Assembly (NCBI RefSeq): GCF_001591105.1
Contig: NZ_BCUD01000004.1
Location: 214,538 to 278,537 of the forward strand
Reading direction: 5' to 3'
Length of the DNA stretch: 64,000 nt
Origin: Vibrio nereis NBRC 15637
GTDB taxonomy: Bacteria; Pseudomonadota; Gammaproteobacteria; Enterobacterales; Vibrionaceae
The notes under the pieces were generated by a model. The model was not told where the DNA came from, did no database searches, and saw only the letters and a list, made by a program, of their open reading frames with translations. The position numbers and the translations under genes are program-made. Positions 62,859 to 64,000 of this stretch are shown piece after piece; positions within the stretch are counted from its first letter, which is position 1; each line of letters begins with the position of its first letter.

Positions 62859-62981
62859 CCCGGTTAAGAAACACCGGGCAAGAGATAGAAGTATGAGAGG
62901 TTAAGAAGGTGCTGTTTATTTCAGCGTTGAATGTCCACTCTGCTTCTCAAAAGTTGCCGGGTGGGTTTTGAATACAATCAT
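62859..62981 (-). CDS. 21-codon ORF with strong ribosome site, then a hairpin, before rsgA
   Basis: ATG at 62981 (TAA at 62916) has AAGGAG six to seven bases upstream and encodes MIVFKTHPATFEKQSGHSTL plus Lys. After it, CCCGGT and ACCGGG (62859-62864, 62873-62878) form a hairpin; rsgA starts 90 nt further on. It looks like a leader-peptide/attenuator unit or a small independent protein. No T-tract follows the stem. The peptide is unrecognised. Confidence 0.4.
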
Positions 62982-63151
62982 CAGAATCTCCTTACACGTA
63001 TGAATGTGAATTGATAGTAGCACATTTGTTACCAGTTACCACAATATTGCATGTGGGCAGTACTTGTTCACGTCCTAACAATTTCCTTACCCGATTAAAA
63101 CACTGGCACTTATAGGCTTTTAGCCATTTCAATCACGCTATTTATGAGTTT

Positions 63152-63168
63152 CTTAAGTGAATCTTAAG
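63152..63168 (+). promoter_or_regulatory. PmrA-type box before the eptA-like gene
   Basis: CTTAAG-TGAAT-CTTAAG, a perfect direct repeat with 5-bp spacing, ends 47 nt before the start codon, exactly as before the operon at 31475. In enteric bacteria PmrA binds such a box to activate pmrC/eptA. Here the regulator is probably the PmrA-like protein at 35735 or a paralogue. Confidence 0.7.
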
Positions 63169-63214
63169 TTTCAGTTGGAAAAATAGGAGCATTGATTTTT
63201 AAAGGAGCTCCTTA

Positions 63215-64000
63215 ATGTTGGCTGGCAAAACTTTTCAATGTCCCCGTATTTCCATGAGCATGTCAGGGCTGATTTTAATCTGCGCGGCGTACTTTGGTAC
63301 TGTGATGAATTATCCAGTACTCAATACCATTTTTGAACTAAGTGCAGGCGTGTCTGATCCTTGGTTCGCTTACACAGCGCCTATCCTCCTTACCTGCGCG
63401 TTTATTATTATCTTCTCTCTTTTTGCGTGGCCTTATTTCTTTAAGCCGTTTATGGCATTTTTGCTGGTTTCTTCTGCGGCAGCGCTTTACGCTCAAGTCA
63501 ATTTCCAAACCCTATTTGATATGACCATGATGGAGAGTATTTTTGAAACCAACTCGTCAGAAATACTGTTCTACTTAAATACCTCGACACTGCTTTACTT
63601 AATTGGTTTGGGGGTTATTCCGGCGATTTTACTCTTTAGCGTTAAGATTGTTCCCCACCGAACGTGGCTGCGCGAGATTGCAGCTCGCGTCGGGATTGTT
63701 CTGCTTGCGATCGCTGGGATTGGCCTTATCGCCATGACAAGCTACAAAGACTACGCCTCTGTCGGTCGTAATAATCATTACCTAAACAAGATGATTATCC
63801 CTGCCCATGTATACAACGGCACTAGATACCTAAAACGCAATTACCTGACTGAAAAGCTGGTTTACAAAGTGCAAGGGGAAGATGCAAAAGTGACTCCCGC
63901 GCCGAATGGCAAGCCGACATTGATGGTTGTGGTATTAGGTGAAACCGCACGTGCGATGAATTTTGCTTACAACGGCTATGAAAGGAACACCAACCCTTTC
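63215..64000 (+). CDS. eptA: lipid A phosphoethanolamine transferase, EptA-like (3' end outside window)
   Basis: The first 262 residues are present. Four to five hydrophobic helices (~15-170; DUF1705-type domain) are followed by the start of the periplasmic sulfatase-fold catalytic domain, with the phosphoethanolamine-accepting Thr244 in VVVLGETARAMNF and NGYERNTNPF. The ATG at 63215 has AAAGGAG upstream. The enzyme adds phosphoethanolamine to lipid A, lowering negative charge and giving polymyxin resistance. Control by the PmrA-type box fits this role. Confidence 0.9.
   Translation, partial: MLAGKTFQCPRISMSMSGLILICAAYFGTVMNYPVLNTIFELSAGVSDPWFAYTAPILLTCAFIIIFSLFAWPYFFKPFMAFLLVSSAAALYAQVNFQTLFDMTMMESIFETNSSEILFYLNTSTLLYLIGLGVIPAILLFSVKIVPHRTWLREIAARVGIVLLAIAGIGLIAMTSYKDYASVGRNNHYLNKMIIPAHVYNGTRYLKRNYLTEKLVYKVQGEDAKVTPAPNGKPTLMVVVLGETARAMNFAYNGYERNTNPF

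Overview
The window looks like a segment of a Vibrio genome, most likely the Harveyi clade (V. parahaemolyticus / V. alginolyticus type) and probably the second chromosome. This rests on family recognition: a KtrAB potassium system, a delta-VPH-type 'thermostable hemolysin' gene, a tal-tkt pair under a SorC regulator, an amino-acid chemoreceptor resembling Mlp37, and many marine gammaproteobacterial accessory genes. No rRNA, tRNA, CRISPR array or complete insertion sequence was seen.

Layout. 0-7 kb: a cut-off CDS; on the minus strand a KdpDE-like two-component system followed by ktrA-ktrB, then an acetyltransferase, an RhlE-type helicase and acpH. 7-16.8 kb: mostly housekeeping genes (tyrP, a secreted MsrA-MsrB fusion, dbpA, folE divergent from moeA-moeB, sseA, a tandem universal stress protein). 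16.8-22.5 kb: SorC regulator divergent from tal-tkt with two palindromic operator-like sites, a LeuE-type exporter and a DUF1840 protein. 22.5-31.3 kb: an apparent organic-acid locus (SDR, CoA-transferase, LysR, two-component system, divergent TRAP transporter dctPQM).

31.4-37.8 kb is the most interesting block. Seven tightly packed genes (T_hemolysin/GNAT-like protein, AMP-forming ligase, haem-oxygenase-like diiron enzyme, SDR, periplasmic TPR protein, response regulator, sensor kinase) start behind CTTAAG-N5-CTTAAG, a PmrA-type box. The same box lies at the same distance (47 nt) before the lipid A phosphoethanolamine transferase gene that runs off the window at 63.2 kb. I propose a small, self-regulated biosynthetic operon belonging to an envelope-stress or antimicrobial-peptide regulon.

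37.9-40.8 kb is a decayed arginine deiminase locus: a YfcC/ArcD-like antiporter and an ArgR paralogue flank an ornithine carbamoyltransferase pseudogene with large internal deletions. 41-53.8 kb is accessory: two small ORFs before a membrane protein, a polar amino-acid ABC importer with an unusual periplasmic insertion in the permease, mdtL-yidZ, yhdT-panF, a truncated AlkD-like gene, and a LysR-controlled operon of a D-threonine-aldolase/D-serine-dehydratase-like enzyme, an ornithine-cyclodeaminase-like enzyme and a GNAT. 54-64 kb: chemoreceptor, MFS pump with divergent AraC regulator, CHASE-GGDEF cyclase, an AraC gene fragment, a duplicated DUF2061 protein behind a perfect 7-1-7 Fur box, thpR, rsgA and the eptA-like gene.
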